Positions 1 to 5,930 of a stretch of 7,475 bases of DNA are shown in pieces. The stretch lies in assembly GCA_026196445.1 (NCBI GenBank), contig JAPHTE010000088.1, positions 1-7,475 of the forward strand. The letters run 5' to 3'. Both the position numbers and the translations under genes were made by a program. The notes under the pieces are model-generated. The model searched no databases. It had not been told where the DNA came from and was given only the letters and a program-made list of their open reading frames with translations. The stretch is from Lysobacterales bacterium (GTDB taxonomy: Bacteria; Pseudomonadota; Gammaproteobacteria; Xanthomonadales; SZUA-36). Numbering within the stretch: the stretch's first letter is position 1; each line of letters begins with the position of its first letter.

Positions 1-1
1 C

Positions 2-85
2 AGTTACACCTTTGCCAACAACACGGGCGAAAATCGCTTTGACCTGATCTTCAATAGCGGCAAGGACTATAGCAGCATGGAATAA
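2..85 (+). CDS. C-terminal tail of an unidentified protein, cut by the left edge
   Basis: An open frame enters from the left edge and ends at TAA 83-85, giving 27 residues (SYTFANNTGENRFDLIF and onward, ending in SSME). The tail is polar and rich in Asn, Gly and Ser, with alternating hydrophobic residues that would fit a C-terminal beta strand. I do not recognise the family. Calling it coding rests on the in-frame opening and the protein-like composition only. A TTGGGGTCAG repeat starts directly after its stop codon, so the gene could also be truncated by whatever put that repeat there. Confidence 0.45.
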   Translation, partial: SYTFANNTGENRFDLIFNSGKDYSSME

Positions 86-95
86 TTGGGGTCAG
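86..95 (+). repeat. TTGGGGTCAG repeat, copy 1
   Basis: TTGGGGTCAG begins directly after the stop codon of the left-edge gene. It is the first of five related short motifs, all within the first 1.5 kb. From memory, TTGGGGTCAGA-like words recur in intergenic DNA of many gammaproteobacteria, often near REP-associated (Y1/IS200-like) transposases. No such transposase is present in this window. Confidence 0.5.
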
Positions 96-123
96 CCTGG
101 AAAGTTAATCTGCAGGAAACCCC

Positions 124-237
124 ATGGGAATTATCACAATCAATATTGTCGTCTCAGCATTTGTAATCGGGTGCGCCAACATTGAGGGTCAGAATAAATA
201 CTCTTGCTGTCGAGCGAATACTAATCGATCTCGTTGA
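124..237 (+). CDS. Doubtful 37-codon ORF with a lipoprotein-like N-terminus
   Basis: An ATG at 124 follows AGGA (114-117) at a six-base spacing. The first 20 residues form a hydrophobic stretch ending in a lipobox-like VIGC (residues 14-17), followed by Ala-Asn. After about residue 20 the sequence is polar and rich in Asn, Arg and Cys and does not look like a conserved domain. The second TTGGGGTCAG-like repeat lies inside the reading frame. It could be a tiny lipoprotein of the lysis or entericidin kind, the 5' remnant of a lipoprotein gene interrupted by the repeat, or chance. The short length and the odd C-terminus keep confidence low. Confidence 0.25.
   Translation: MGIITINIVVSAFVIGCANIEGQNKYSCCRANTNRSR
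182..192 (+). repeat. TTGAGGGTCAG repeat variant, copy 2
   Basis: This copy has one extra base relative to copy 1 and continues as AATAAA. It lies between the left-edge gene and the hotdog gene, inside the doubtful 37-codon ORF. Confidence 0.35.
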
Positions 238-320
238 GAAAAGTTCCCTGGACCGACAGTGAATTCAAATTGAAAAAAAACCAATAGGTGCCGGATCCAG
301 TATCGTGGTGGAGGGCTGTT

Positions 321-791
321 ATGCAAAATAAAAAATACCGTAGCTTGATCAGGAAGGTGAACCTCTTCCCGCCGTACCTTGGCATGGGCGTGCGGGTGCG
401 ATCGCACGCCGATGACTTTACGCGTTTCGAGGTTGAATTGCGCCTGCGCTGGTACAACCGGAATCTTTTCGGAACACACTTTGGTGGAAGCCTGTATTCC
501 ATGAGTGATCCGTTCTATGTCTTCATACTCATGATGAACCTGGGCCGCAACTACATCGTCTGGGACAAGTCGGCCGGGATCGAGTTTTTAAAGCCGGCCA
601 AAGGAACGATTACGGGTGTATTCGAGATCAGCCCTGAGCGCATCGGGGAGATTCAACGGGAAGTGGATGAGCTTGGAAAGAAAACCTATCACTTTGAGCT
701 GGATCTGCACGATGCAGAGGGCGTGGCGGTAGCGCGTGTCAGCAAGGAGGTCTACGTGCGGGCCAAGAACGCTACCAGGCCCGCAGGTTGA
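321..791 (+). CDS. DUF4442 hotdog-fold protein, probable acyl-CoA thioesterase-like
   Basis: This is a 156-residue protein of the usual length for single-domain DUF4442/PaaI-type hotdog proteins. The family signature is seen at residues 45-63: Tyr-Asn-Arg-Asn, then GTHFGGSLYSMSDP, the stretch that normally forms the central hotdog helix and active site with Asn, His-Phe-Gly-Gly and Asp. The pattern FLKPAKGTI (89-97) and the C-terminal VARVSKEVYVR strand (138-147) also fit. There is no signal peptide, so it should be cytoplasmic. Related hotdog proteins hydrolyse acyl-CoA thioesters; the substrate here is unknown. I chose ATG 321 because GGAGGG (310-315) sits five bases upstream. An in-frame GTG at 288 has no good ribosome binding site. 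The gene stands alone, between TTGGGGTC-like repeats and convergent with the DUF3224 gene. Confidence 0.85.
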   Translation: MQNKKYRSLIRKVNLFPPYLGMGVRVRSHADDFTRFEVELRLRWYNRNLFGTHFGGSLYSMSDPFYVFILMMNLGRNYIVWDKSAGIEFLKPAKGTITGVFEISPERIGEIQREVDELGKKTYHFELDLHDAEGVAVARVSKEVYVRAKNATRPAG

Positions 792-842
792 CCAGGTTCA
801 ATCAAGACACTGCTGCTCCAGGGTCATGTGAGTCAATTAGTG

Positions 843-852
843 TTGGGGTCAG
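843..852 (+). repeat. TTGGGGTCAG repeat, copy 3
   Basis: This is an exact second instance of TTGGGGTCAG, followed by AATCCGG. It lies in the 120-bp gap between the convergent hotdog and DUF3224 genes. Confidence 0.5.
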
Positions 853-869
853 AATCCGGCGCTTGAGTG

Positions 870-900
870 CACCTGTCTCTACCGGCCTGAAACACCTGTC
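870..900. repeat. Short direct repeat CACCTGTC with nearby CCGG words
   Basis: CACCTGTC occurs at 870-877 and again at 893-900, 23 bp apart. Each copy is followed within a few bases by CCGG. A further ATCCGG lies at 854-859, and CAATTA (834-839) can pair with TAATTG (913-918). The gap is therefore internally repetitive, but no single strong hairpin or T-tract terminator is formed. It may belong to the same element as repeat copy 3. Confidence 0.3.
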
Positions 901-911
901 ATCCGGTTCAT

Positions 912-1307
912 TTAATTGGGCAGTTCATAATCGAAATCATAGAAGTGCTGACCGTCTTCTATGCTGATGGACATTTCTCCCGTCAAGCCGGAGAGCTCAC
1001 CTGTCCCCGAACCAGGAATAACTTCCAGGACGAGCCGGTTGTTTCCAGCATGCATGACTCCGAAGTGCTGCAGAACGAAGCTGCCTTGCTTTCCTGCCAG
1101 CGCTCCCGTGACCTGTTCGATGGCGACGTAGCCTGCCGAACCTTTTACAGGCGTCATGGCGCTGAGCATTTCTCCCCTGCTCTTTGCATCGAGATCACCG
1201 TGAAATACCTTGTCGATCGACATGCGTCCAAGGCTGATGTTGTTCTGACCCTCTGCATGGGTATCCAAAGGGCTCAGATTAACCTCAAATTTTCCTGATA
1301 TTTTCAC
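912..1307 (-). CDS. DUF3224 family protein
   Basis: This is a 131-residue cytoplasmic protein of the DUF3224 family, small beta-barrel proteins of unknown function. Recognisable motifs in order are ISGKFEVNL (3-11), the AEG turn (18-20), SIDKVFHGDL (30-39), AIEQVTGALAGKQGSFVLQH (62-81) and VIPGSGTGELSGLTG (96-110), ending in FDYELP. These cover essentially the full family length. I chose the GTG start at 1307-1305 because AAGGAG lies five bases upstream on the minus strand and the protein then opens on the family's first strand. An in-frame ATG at 1349 would add 14 residues unlike the family and has no ribosome binding site. A tandem TTCTTGAA array lies about 48-65 bp upstream of the start, where a promoter should be, suggesting control by the nearby XRE protein. 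The cellular role is unknown. Confidence 0.85.
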   Translation of the reverse strand: MKISGKFEVNLSPLDTHAEGQNNISLGRMSIDKVFHGDLDAKSRGEMLSAMTPVKGSAGYVAIEQVTGALAGKQGSFVLQHFGVMHAGNNRLVLEVIPGSGTGELSGLTGEMSISIEDGQHFYDFDYELPN

Positions 1308-1324
1308 AACTTCTCCTTGAATTC

Positions 1325-1334
1325 TTGGGGTCCG
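1325..1334 (+). repeat. TTGGGGTCCG repeat variant, copy 4
   Basis: This differs from copy 3 at one base of the ten and continues as ATGCC, against AATCC in copy 3. Copies 3 and 4 bracket the DUF3224 gene. It lies just upstream of that gene's ribosome binding site. Confidence 0.35.
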
Positions 1335-1354
1335 ATGCCAGAGTAGCACTTCTA

Positions 1355-1372
1355 TTCTTGAAATTTCTTGAA
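1355..1372. promoter_or_regulatory. Tandem TTCTTGAA array, probable operator in front of DUF3224
   Basis: TTCTTGAA occurs at 1355-1362 and 1365-1372, a period of exactly 10 bp, followed by GAATATTT. Each unit is itself a TTC-nn-GAA dyad. The array is 48 bp upstream of the DUF3224 start codon and 190 bp upstream of the divergent PLP enzyme start. The same phased unit recurs in front of the XRE gene (2699-2731). The position near the DUF3224 promoter and the recurrence support an operator; the identity of the binding protein is inferred. Confidence 0.55.
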
Positions 1373-1501
1373 GAATATTTGGCTTCAGAGCCCTTTTTCC
1401 ATTGCATTTCTACAACATCCCGTCGCCTCTACCGCCTCAAAATCCCGGCTACGGGCCAGCGGTTCCTATAACTTCAGAGAATATTGCTCTGGCACTTTAC
1501 C

Positions 1502-1510
1502 CTGACCCAA
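1502..1510 (-). repeat. TTGGGTCAG repeat, inverted copy 5
   Basis: On the minus strand the sequence reads ATTTTGGGTCAGGGTAAA (1496-1513), resembling the other copies but inverted and one G shorter. It is the last copy before the PLP enzyme gene, and I saw none further right. Confidence 0.3.
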
Positions 1511-1562
1511 AATATCATCACTTATTTGGCAAATAGCATGCTCAGTACCCGAGGCGCACGTC

Positions 1563-2579
1563 ATGGCAGTTGAATTTCCCGAACGCGTAAGTTTGGCCAA
1601 TCGCGAAACGCCGTTGCAGTTACTGGACGGTCTGTCCAAACAGCTCGGCAAGCGCGTCCACGTTTGGCGCGACGACATGACCGGCTGGGAACTGAGCGGT
1701 AACAAGGTCCGCAAGCTGGAGTTCCTTTGCGGCGAGGCAGCCACCCAGGGCGCCGATCACCTTCTCACCTGTGGTGCGGTACAGAGCAACCACGCCCGCG
1801 CCACCGCGTTCGCAGCCCGCAGGATGGGTTGGGACGTCACGCTGGTGATGCGAGAACCGCCGGGAGGTCTTGACCACGGCGCCCCTGCCAGCGGCAACCT
1901 GCTACTCGACACGATCGCCGGGACGCATAACGTCACCATTTCTGCCGAGACCTACCAGGCGCACGGGCACTCATTCGACAGCTTTCTGCACAAGGCGTCA
2001 AGCGATCTGCGGGACCAGGGCGCATCGCCCTATATCATCCCCCTGGGGGGCTCATGCCCGCTGGGTTGCTGGGGGTATCTTGCGGCAATGGAGTTGCTGC
2101 CGGGCAAACTGAACAATGCGCCGTTCGACGTGTTTTGCGCTGTCGGCTCCGGCGGCACCTTCGCAGGCCTCGAACTGGGGTGCGCTTCTTTCTCGCATGC
2201 ATCCCGCGTCCACGGCGTGAACGTCAGCGATACGGCCGATTACTTTGACAGCGAGATCAGAAAGCTAATAGCAGAATTTATGGATATGTATGCCACCCAG
2301 GGCGTGGAATACGAGCCTCGACCGCTGAACATTTACGACGGTTTCGTCGGTGACGGTTATGGCATCGCCAGTGATGATGACTTGCGTTTTTATGCGAGCC
2401 TGGCGCGTAAAACCGGCATGCTGCTCGACCCGGTATACACCGGCAAGGCTTTCCGCGGCATGTTGCACCAGTTGCAAACACGCCCGGACGACTTTTACGA
2501 CGACATCGTGTTCCTGCATTCCGGGGGGCAGCACGCAACCTTTGCTTTCGCTGAGCAATACCATCGGGCGTTGAGCTGA
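1563..2579 (+). CDS. PLP-dependent enzyme of the ACC deaminase/D-cysteine desulfhydrase family
   Basis: This is a 338-residue fold-type II PLP enzyme of the usual family length, cytoplasmic. Family members perform beta-elimination or ring opening, giving a 2-keto acid and ammonia (plus sulfide from D-cysteine). Lys48 in SGNKVRKLEFL (45-55) is the expected Schiff-base lysine. Ser75 in CGAVQSNHAR (70-79) is the expected nucleophile/substrate-binding serine. GSGGT (195-199) is the phosphate-binding loop. LDPVYTGKA (288-296) carries Tyr292, and FLHSGG (317-322) is the C-terminal active-site loop. LDPVYTGKA favours the D-cysteine desulfhydrase side over true ACC deaminase. The segment after HSGG (QHATF) departs from the TGGxxGLF pattern I expect, so the substrate is left open. 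The ATG start follows GAGG (1551-1554) at eight bases. The gene appears monocistronic, with a 220-bp gap before the XRE gene. Confidence 0.85.
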   Translation: MAVEFPERVSLANRETPLQLLDGLSKQLGKRVHVWRDDMTGWELSGNKVRKLEFLCGEAATQGADHLLTCGAVQSNHARATAFAARRMGWDVTLVMREPPGGLDHGAPASGNLLLDTIAGTHNVTISAETYQAHGHSFDSFLHKASSDLRDQGASPYIIPLGGSCPLGCWGYLAAMELLPGKLNNAPFDVFCAVGSGGTFAGLELGCASFSHASRVHGVNVSDTADYFDSEIRKLIAEFMDMYATQGVEYEPRPLNIYDGFVGDGYGIASDDDLRFYASLARKTGMLLDPVYTGKAFRGMLHQLQTRPDDFYDDIVFLHSGGQHATFAFAEQYHRALS

Positions 2580-2698
2580 GAGGTTACCGCCACCCGTTCA
2601 CGGGCATTCACAACCATCTAACCACCTTTGCCTGTTGCGGGTGAAACTGGACTGATCACGCCGTATTTCGTTTATCAATTGTCAAATTATCCTGTCAT

Positions 2699-2731
2699 TT
2701 CTTGAATATTCTTGAAAATTCTCGATTATTC
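2699..2731. promoter_or_regulatory. Phased TTCTTGAA operator array overlapping a possible XRE gene promoter
   Basis: Units start every 10 bp: TTCTTGAA at 2699, TTCTTGAA at 2709, TTCTCGAT at 2719 and a residual TTC at 2729. The array overlaps a possible sigma-70 promoter with -35 TTGAAA (2712-2717), a 17-bp spacer and -10 TATCAA (2735-2740). Binding there would repress. The array ends about 70 bp before the chosen XRE start. The same unit with the same period lies upstream of DUF3224. The periodicity is directly visible; autoregulation by the downstream XRE protein is an inference from this common arrangement. Confidence 0.6.
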
Positions 2732-2799
2732 ATCTATCAATGCATGCTGGAATGTCCAAGAATTTGTTCGGACTTAACTACGAACACAAGGAGCGGACA

Positions 2800-3510
2800 A
2801 TGAACTTCGGTGACAAACTCAGACAACTGCGTGGCGAGAAAGGGCTTACCCAGCCGGAACTGGCCGAGGCCATCGGCATCGAGCAATCTTACCTGTCCAA
2901 ACTCGAAAACGGCAAGTCGCTGCCGTCAAACGACATATTCAACCGCATATTGGATGAATTTGACCTGGAAATAGCCGACCTTGTCGGCGACCTGAGCCAG
3001 GGCGCACGGAACAAGTTGCGTCAGGTCCCCGATGTCGCGGCCTATTTCAACCAGCAAAGACAGCAGATCATCGGCAACCGCAAGCGCTGGCTGCTGGCCT
3101 CCGCATTTTGCGTATCGCTCGGCTTGGCCCTGGTTTATGCAGGTTACGTCAACCTGTTCTTGCCAAATGTTGTCTATCAATACACCTCGTATGGCGTTAT
3201 ACATGAGGGTGAATCAAAGGAGCTCTTCCGTAACCCAGGCGGGAGTCTGCCCCGGGCGTTCAGCATTGAAGAAAAGGATCAATTTCTGGACTCAATAACC
3301 GCCAGGCGTAACGAGGACTACGTGCAACAAAAAAGCTTTAAAGGATACTTGTATAACGTACCAGTCGAAGGTGGCTCAAGGACATACCATCTTACGGGTC
3401 AAACCGAAATAACCCCCTGGCAAAGTAAACTCATCGTATTTGTTGGAATCCTGATGGCGATGATGGGACTGATCGGAATTATCCTGGAAAGGAAGCTGGC
3501 GCATCACTGA
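2800..3510 (+). CDS. Membrane-anchored XRE-type helix-turn-helix regulator
   Basis: This is a 236-residue protein with an N-terminal Cro/CI-type HTH at about residues 4-62. It shows FGDKLRQLRGEKGLTQPELA, then IEQSYLSKLENGKSLPS, the typical recognition helix followed by the LENGK turn. A linker with basic residues (Arg94, Lys95, Arg96) precedes transmembrane helix 1 (about 97-119). A loop of roughly 88 residues (120-208) follows, then transmembrane helix 2 (about 209-228) and a short basic tail. The positive-inside rule puts the HTH and tail in the cytoplasm and the loop in the periplasm, so the protein resembles a one-component transmembrane sensor in the style of ToxR/CadC but with an XRE DNA-binding domain. 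I recognise no fold in the loop. ATG 2800 is preferred because AAGGAG (2788-2793) lies six bases upstream; the in-frame ATG at 2740 would translate through that site. The upstream TTCTTGAA array suggests autoregulation. Confidence 0.82.
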   Translation: MNFGDKLRQLRGEKGLTQPELAEAIGIEQSYLSKLENGKSLPSNDIFNRILDEFDLEIADLVGDLSQGARNKLRQVPDVAAYFNQQRQQIIGNRKRWLLASAFCVSLGLALVYAGYVNLFLPNVVYQYTSYGVIHEGESKELFRNPGGSLPRAFSIEEKDQFLDSITARRNEDYVQQKSFKGYLYNVPVEGGSRTYHLTGQTEITPWQSKLIVFVGILMAMMGLIGIILERKLAHH

Positions 3511-3533
3511 AAGCTGGGCCTTTTTCAACACAG

Positions 3534-3560
3534 CGCTGCCTCAGCTGCTTGTCGGCAGCG
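3534..3560 (+). terminator. Candidate hairpin downstream of the XRE gene
   Basis: CGCTGCC (3534-3540) pairs with GGCAGCG (3554-3560) around a 13-base loop. There is no T-tract directly behind the stem; the nearest T-rich stretch (CTAATCTTTT) begins about ten bases on. It may be a weak terminator or an attenuating structure between the XRE and peptidase genes, which are only 73 bp apart. Confidence 0.35.
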
Positions 3561-3583
3561 GCACAATCTCCTAATCTTTTCAC

Positions 3584-4564
3584 ATGAAGTGGAAAATGCT
3601 GATGCTTTGCGTACTGGTGCAGCTGATCCCCCCGGCATGTTGCCTGGCTGAATCTGCGCCTGCCGTTCCCTCGGCTTTTGACTTTTCACACCTCACCCTG
3701 GCCATCGATTATTTTGAAAACCCCTCAGAAAGCCTGTTGATTGAGATCGCGGGCACACCCGCCGCCGCGCATTTAAAAAGGCATTCGGACCGCACCGGGT
3801 ATTACCCACCGTCGACTACCGCCAGGGACATCACCAGCGACCTTTTGGCAGAGATACCCTCGCACGCTGTCCTGCAAAAAGTGAAAGCACTTTATCTATT
3901 CGCACGCGAACGCCCTGCCCGGCAGCGATCTTGTCTTGCCCGGGCCGCCGCTTACCTGCCTATTGGTGCACAACCAAAGAATCCGTTGCACATCACCTGG
4001 GGCTACGACATCGGTGTTGCCATGGATGACCATGCTTCGCTCAATTTTTCGCATGGACACTTCCTGGACCAGCCTGACGAAATCTGGTTTTACTGCATCC
4101 ACGAAGCGCATCACTCCGGTGTCATGCAAATTCATCCCATGCCCCTTATCAGTGATATTGATAGCGTGCGGGAACTGTATGATTTCGTTCGCTATGCCAC
4201 TTTTTTGGAAGGGCTCGCCGTGCATGCAGCCAGAAGTTCCCGCCGTGAGGCCGGCGCGCTCGGCCGGGACAGGGACTACGTTGCGCTAGAAGACCATGAA
4301 GTTCGCAACCGAATCCTTTCAGATTATTGGTGTCATTTGTCTGCCCTGCGAGAAGCATCCGACCTGCCATTGAACGACGAACACTGGAAAGTTGTCGACC
4401 AAATGTCCTCGGGTGAACGCCTCTGGTATGTGGCAGGCGCAGCAATGGCCAACTTAATTGAACGCGAGCTGGGACGAACCGGCCTGCTCGAGTCTATCGA
4501 ACAGGGCCCGGAAGCATTTTTCAATACCTATCAGGAAATTTGGACCGGTATTAGCACTCCGTGA
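3584..4564 (+). CDS. Secreted HExxH zinc metallopeptidase, DUF5700-like
   Basis: This is a 326-residue protein with an N-terminal Sec signal (residues 1 to about 23, MKWKMLMLCVLVQLI, likely cut after CLA). The zinc motif is HEAHH (173-177): His173 and His177 as ligands, Glu174 as general base. A downstream EGLA (209-212) supplies Glu209 as the likely third ligand, a gluzincin arrangement. The later helix with YVAGAAMANLIERELG (282-297) resembles the C-terminal part of DUF5700-type putative zinc peptidases. The assignment is from motifs and recalled family pattern, so the exact family is less certain than peptidase-like character. The signal peptide has Cys19 and Cys20, but residue -3 to Cys19 is Pro, so a lipobox is not supported. 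ATG 3584 has no clear ribosome binding site; ATG 3596 is an alternative but shortens the n-region. The 3' end overlaps the convergent lyase gene by 14 bp. Confidence 0.7.
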   Translation: MKWKMLMLCVLVQLIPPACCLAESAPAVPSAFDFSHLTLAIDYFENPSESLLIEIAGTPAAAHLKRHSDRTGYYPPSTTARDITSDLLAEIPSHAVLQKVKALYLFARERPARQRSCLARAAAYLPIGAQPKNPLHITWGYDIGVAMDDHASLNFSHGHFLDQPDEIWFYCIHEAHHSGVMQIHPMPLISDIDSVRELYDFVRYATFLEGLAVHAARSSRREAGALGRDRDYVALEDHEVRNRILSDYWCHLSALREASDLPLNDEHWKVVDQMSSGERLWYVAGAAMANLIERELGRTGLLESIEQGPEAFFNTYQEIWTGISTP

Positions 4565-5930
4565 TATTGATCGCCAGTCCGCCTGTTGATGTCTCCTTGT
4601 ACTTGGACTGCATGTCCAGCCCCGTCTGTCGCATGGTGCGGATCACCTGGTCGAGGGACACCACGCTTTTGACCTCGGTGCGCATGGCGATGCGGGCCGA
4701 GTTTACGGCCTTGACTGCGGCCATGGCGTTGCGCTCGATACAGGGGACCTGTACCAGGCCGCCGATCGGATCGCAGGTCAGACCAAGGTTATGCTCCATG
4801 CCAATCTCAGCGGCGTTTTCAACCTGCTCTGGTGTGCCGCCTGCGACCTGGGCCAAGCCGGCAGCGGCCATCGAACAGGCCACCCCCACCTCACCCTGGC
4901 ACCCGACCTCGGCGCCGGAGATCGACGCGTTGGTCGCATAGAGCATGCCGACTGCACCGGCGGCCAACAGGTAATCCCGGGTCATCGTTTCGGGCTGCCG
5001 CCGGTAAAATCGCTGTTGAAAACGTAAACAGGAGGGCACGATACCGGCCGCCCCGTTGGTTGGTGCGGTGACCACCCTGCCCCCGGCCGCATTCTCCTCG
5101 TTTACCGCCAGGGCATAGAGCACCAACCAGTCCATGGCCCCGAGCGGATCCCCGTATGCGTTTTCGTCCTGGCGGCTCAGGGCGTCGTAAAGATCCGGTG
5201 CACGACGCCGTGTCCCCAACCCGCCGGGAAGCGCACCACGCTGAATAAACCCGCGCTCTACACAGGTGTTCATGGTCGTATTAATCCTGGCCAAACCCGC
5301 TTCAATCTCCTCGGTCGTGCGCCAGGCATGTTCATTCTCGAAGATGATTTCAGCGATCCCCTTACCCGTATCCCGCGTGATTTCCAGCAGTTCATCAGCC
5401 GATGCGAAGGGGTAACGCACACTCACCGGGTCCTTGATGAGCTGGTCTGCCTCGGCCGTTTTCTGGCCAACGATAAAACCACCGCCGATGGAATAGAAAT
5501 GCTTGACGTACAGCTCGTTGCCGCTGGCGTCCCAGACGGTGAACAACATGCCGTTGGGATGAAAAGGCAGCAGTTCTTCGGGTTTGAAGACGATGTCGCG
5601 CTCAGGGACGAAACCGATGGTCCGCTCACCGCCCAACTTCAGCTCCCCGCTGGCTACGACGTCTTCGAACCGCCCGGTCTGCAAATCAAGATCCATGGTC
5701 TCAGGCGCTTCTCCCTGTAATCCCCAAATGATGGCACGGTCGGTCCAGTGACCCTTGCCGGTCGATGCCAGGGAGCCGAAAAGTTCGCAACGTATTCGTG
5801 CAGTTTTTTCGAATATCCCGTGCTTCTTCAACTTGGTGATGAGGAAGTTGGCGGCGCACATCGGCCCCATCGTGTGTGAAGATGACGGCCCGATACCGAT
5901 TTTGAAAATGTCGAATACGCTCAGTTCCAT
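4551..5930 (-). CDS. sdaA: L-serine ammonia-lyase, single-chain, iron-sulfur dependent
   Basis: This is a 459-residue cytoplasmic enzyme that deaminates L-serine to pyruvate and ammonia, full length for the single-chain type II class. The N-terminal domain starts IGIGPSSSHTMGP (11-23). The catalytic domain has TAPTNGAAGIVPS (288-300), the 4Fe-4S cysteines Cys344 (EVGCQGEVG), Cys386 (LTCDPIGG) and Cys397 (VPCIERNAM), and SxxKYKETSTGGLA near the end. The last residue is Cys459. In the Legionella enzyme the C-terminal cysteine reaches into the active site and binds the fourth iron, and the same tail is present here. ATG 5930 follows AGGT at five bases. The start overlaps a possible small upstream ORF, and the last codons overlap the convergent peptidase gene. 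E. coli sdaA and sdaB paralogues cannot be told apart at this distance. Confidence 0.95.
   Translation of the reverse strand: MELSVFDIFKIGIGPSSSHTMGPMCAANFLITKLKKHGIFEKTARIRCELFGSLASTGKGHWTDRAIIWGLQGEAPETMDLDLQTGRFEDVVASGELKLGGERTIGFVPERDIVFKPEELLPFHPNGMLFTVWDASGNELYVKHFYSIGGGFIVGQKTAEADQLIKDPVSVRYPFASADELLEITRDTGKGIAEIIFENEHAWRTTEEIEAGLARINTTMNTCVERGFIQRGALPGGLGTRRRAPDLYDALSRQDENAYGDPLGAMDWLVLYALAVNEENAAGGRVVTAPTNGAAGIVPSCLRFQQRFYRRQPETMTRDYLLAAGAVGMLYATNASISGAEVGCQGEVGVACSMAAAGLAQVAGGTPEQVENAAEIGMEHNLGLTCDPIGGLVQVPCIERNAMAAVKAVNSARIAMRTEVKSVVSLDQVIRTMRQTGLDMQSKYKETSTGGLAINITEC

Noticed and set aside
288..320. GTG at 288 as the start of the hotdog gene
   Set aside because: It adds 11 residues with no ribosome binding site, while ATG 321 has GGAGGG five bases upstream and begins where the family alignment should begin.
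792..911. An integron attC site around the TTGGGGTCAG repeat
   Set aside because: The motif does not match GTTRRRY, no paired RYYYAAC core was found, there is no long imperfect palindrome, and DUF3224 is in the opposite orientation to the hotdog gene.
945..1298. A plus-strand ORF of 117 codons antisense to DUF3224
   Set aside because: It is a shadow of the well-supported DUF3224 gene; its product has no recognisable domain and no good start site.
1308..1349. ATG at 1349 as the start of the DUF3224 gene
   Set aside because: The extra 14 residues do not resemble the family, and the AAGGAG site would be read as coding sequence. GTG 1307 fits both the site and the family start.
1383..1398. GGCT-TCAG-AGCC followed by CTTTTT as a terminator
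   Set aside because: The stem is only four base pairs and no gene ends upstream of it on the plus strand.
2740..2799. ATG at 2740 as the start of the XRE gene
   Set aside because: It overlaps the possible -10 hexamer and translates through AAGGAG at 2788-2793, which is ideally placed for ATG 2800.
3638..3643. Lipobox in the peptidase signal peptide (Cys19-Cys20)
   Set aside because: The residues before Cys19 are Pro-Pro-Ala, so the -3 position lacks the required Leu/Val/Ile. A normal Sec cleavage after CLA fits better.
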